The notes under the pieces were generated by a model. The model did not search any database. It worked only from the letters and a program-made list of their open reading frames with translations, and had not been told where the DNA came from. From positions 1-5,723 of the forward strand of contig JAICYE010000167.1 of assembly GCA_025934385.1 (NCBI GenBank): DNA of 5,723 nt, read 5' to 3'. This document shows positions 4,694 through 5,723 of the stretch, piece after piece; positions within the stretch are counted from its first letter, which is position 1; each line of letters opens with the position of its first letter. A program made the position numbers and the translations under genes. The stretch comes from Acidimicrobiia bacterium. GTDB lineage: Bacteria; Actinomycetota; Acidimicrobiia; IMCC26256; BP-133.

Positions 4694-5723
4694 TCAGCCG
4701 GGCACGCCCCGCAGGATGGCGAAGCTGGCCGTGGGCGTCGTGCGCCAGTCGTAGATCGAACCGCCCAGGGCGCCGGTGGCGGCGCAGGCGCGTACGAAAC
4801 CGCGGTAGTCGTCGTCGTTCGACTTGTTGTCGGTGCCGCCCACCGGATGGACGGCCGCCCCCGGCAGCCCGAGGTCGGCCCGCAGCCGGCGGACGTTCTC
4901 CTCGGTGTAGCGGTAGGCGTCGCGCCAGCCGGAGCTCCGGCTGCGGAACGTCCAGTAGGCCATCGGCATCCACACGTCGTAGATCGGCGCCAACTCCCGC
5001 CAGGGGAAGCCGGGCCAGTAGGCCGGGTTGACGGTTTCGATGAGGACGGGCGGCAGCGTGATCGCCGCCAGCGCCGCCGGCCCGACCGCCGCCCGCAGCC
5101 GCCGGGACAGCTCCACCAGCCGGACGTTGCGCTCGGCGGAGTCGGGCACGTCCTTCGTCCACTCGATGTCGAGCCCGACGCCGTCGAATCCCTGGCCGCC
5201 GGACCGGTAGTCCCGCATCGCCACCAGCCGGCGCATGTCAGAGTCGAGGTCGTAGAACTTCGGGAGGTACCAGGCCACGACCTTGACGCCCCGGGCGTGG
5301 GCCCGGTTGAGCATCGGCCCGAGGATCTCGGGGTTGACGAGGTCGCCCGGGGACCGGGTGTCGTCCTTGGCCGCCTGCAGGTAGAGCGTCTTGACGCCGG
5401 CGGCGGCCAGGTCGTCCATCGATTCCGGCGTGACCGGCGGCGGGGCGCCGTTCTCCTGGAATTGGGGGCTGAAGTCGTAGGCGTCGACCCAGGTGCCGAG
5501 ACCGCGGTAGACGGAGACGTCCCGCACCGGCGGCGGCGACACCGGCGGCAGCGCCAGCGACCGGGCGGCGAGCGGTGCCCGGGGGACGGGCGGGTCGGTC
5601 GGCGGCGGCGCCGCCGCCCGGGTTGCCGTCGTGGTCGTCGGCCGGGGGCCCGTGGTCGTCGTCGGCGCCGAGGTCGTCGTCGGCGCGGCCGTCGTCGTCG
5701 TGGTCGACGAGGTCGTGGTCGAG
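4694..5723 (-). CDS. Secreted TIM-barrel glycoside-hydrolase-like protein with Thr-rich linker (partial, start beyond right edge)
   Basis: About 343 codons are present; the frame stays open to the right edge, so the N-terminus, presumably with a signal peptide or anchor, is missing. The GTG at 5542 is not the likely start: the upstream 60 codons (5722-5543) encode a Thr/Pro/Ala/Ser linker with 21 Thr, typical of exported actinobacterial proteins. The catalytic-like domain (about 5540-4694) shows TIM-barrel strand motifs in order: VKTLYLQAA, GVKVVAWYLP, FDGVGLDIEW (5188-5159), AAITLPP, WMPMAYW (4972-4952), AVHPVGG and GGSIYDW. FDGVGLDIE resembles the DGxDxDxE motif of family 18 glycosidases but has Gly in place of the second Asp; the last Asp and the Glu remain. 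Possible substrates are cell-wall or chitin-like glycans, but this is unproven, and it could be a non-catalytic carbohydrate binder. It converges with the small secreted protein gene, the two stops being 3 bp apart, so it is not in the transporter operon. Confidence 0.82.
   Translation of the reverse strand, partial: STTTSSTTTTTAAPTTTSAPTTTTGPRPTTTTATRAAAPPPTDPPVPRAPLAARSLALPPVSPPPVRDVSVYRGLGTWVDAYDFSPQFQENGAPPPVTPESMDDLAAAGVKTLYLQAAKDDTRSPGDLVNPEILGPMLNRAHARGVKVVAWYLPKFYDLDSDMRRLVAMRDYRSGGQGFDGVGLDIEWTKDVPDSAERNVRLVELSRRLRAAVGPAALAAITLPPVLIETVNPAYWPGFPWRELAPIYDVWMPMAYWTFRSRSSGWRDAYRYTEENVRRLRADLGLPGAAVHPVGGTDNKSNDDDYRGFVRACAATGALGGSIYDWRTTPTASFAILRGVPG
5631..5722 (-). repeat. Low-complexity GTC/GAC-type tract encoding Thr-rich linker
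   Basis: The plus strand reads as runs of GTCGTC and GTGGTC; on the minus strand these are ACG and ACC codons giving clusters of three to five Thr separated by Ala, Pro or Ser. This is coding low-complexity sequence, probably an O-glycosylatable spacer, and not a separate element. Confidence 0.75.

Noticed and set aside
5540..5542. GTG at 5542 as start of the glycosidase-like gene
   Set aside because: The frame stays open to the window edge and encodes a coherent Thr-rich linker upstream, so the real start lies beyond the window.
5631..5722. GTC-rich tract as a CRISPR or satellite repeat
   Set aside because: There are no spacers or fixed unit length. It is explained by Thr codons of the minus-strand gene.

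Overview
The window is very GC-rich, with G or C at nearly every third codon position and long spurious open frames on both strands. It also has Thr-rich extracellular linkers built from ACG/ACC codons. This suggests an actinobacterium, possibly of the Acidimicrobiia type; the lineage is inferred from composition and style only.

Left part (1-441): a 64-residue peptide gene (96-290) with a good ribosome binding site. Its N-terminal part carries an LxLQ-type leader motif (VLGLQSIAET), as in class III lanthipeptide precursors such as RamS/SapB (known leader LFDLQSMET). Its C-terminal part is hydrophobic, has no acidic residues, is rich in Gly and Asn, and holds one Cys plus several Ser/Thr. A strong 42-nt hairpin with T-rich tails (309-372) separates it from the next gene, as expected of a leaky terminator that lets the precursor be made in excess.

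Middle part (442-4325): two full-length half ABC exporters, each with a membrane domain fused to an ATPase domain, joined by an ATGA overlap and almost certainly forming a heterodimer. The order precursor - ABC - ABC matches ramS-ramA-ramB/amfS of Streptomyces, where the kinase-cyclase synthetase gene ramC lies directly upstream of ramS. Here that position is off the left edge, so the modifying enzyme is predicted but not seen. Neither transporter has a C39 leader peptidase domain, so the leader must be removed by another protease. The first transporter has an unusual 90-residue Pro/Ala/Lys-rich tail with three tandem 18-bp repeats.

Right part (4326-5723): a 99-residue secreted protein very rich in His, Tyr, Asp and Gly with four Cys (4391-4690), preceded by a strong Shine-Dalgarno sequence. 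Convergent with it, 3 bp away, is the 3' portion of a secreted TIM-barrel glycoside-hydrolase-like protein on the minus strand. It has a Thr-rich linker and its start lies beyond the right edge.

The main candidate for something undescribed is the RiPP locus: a class III-like leader joined to a core that lacks the usual Ser-x2-Ser-x3-Cys pattern.
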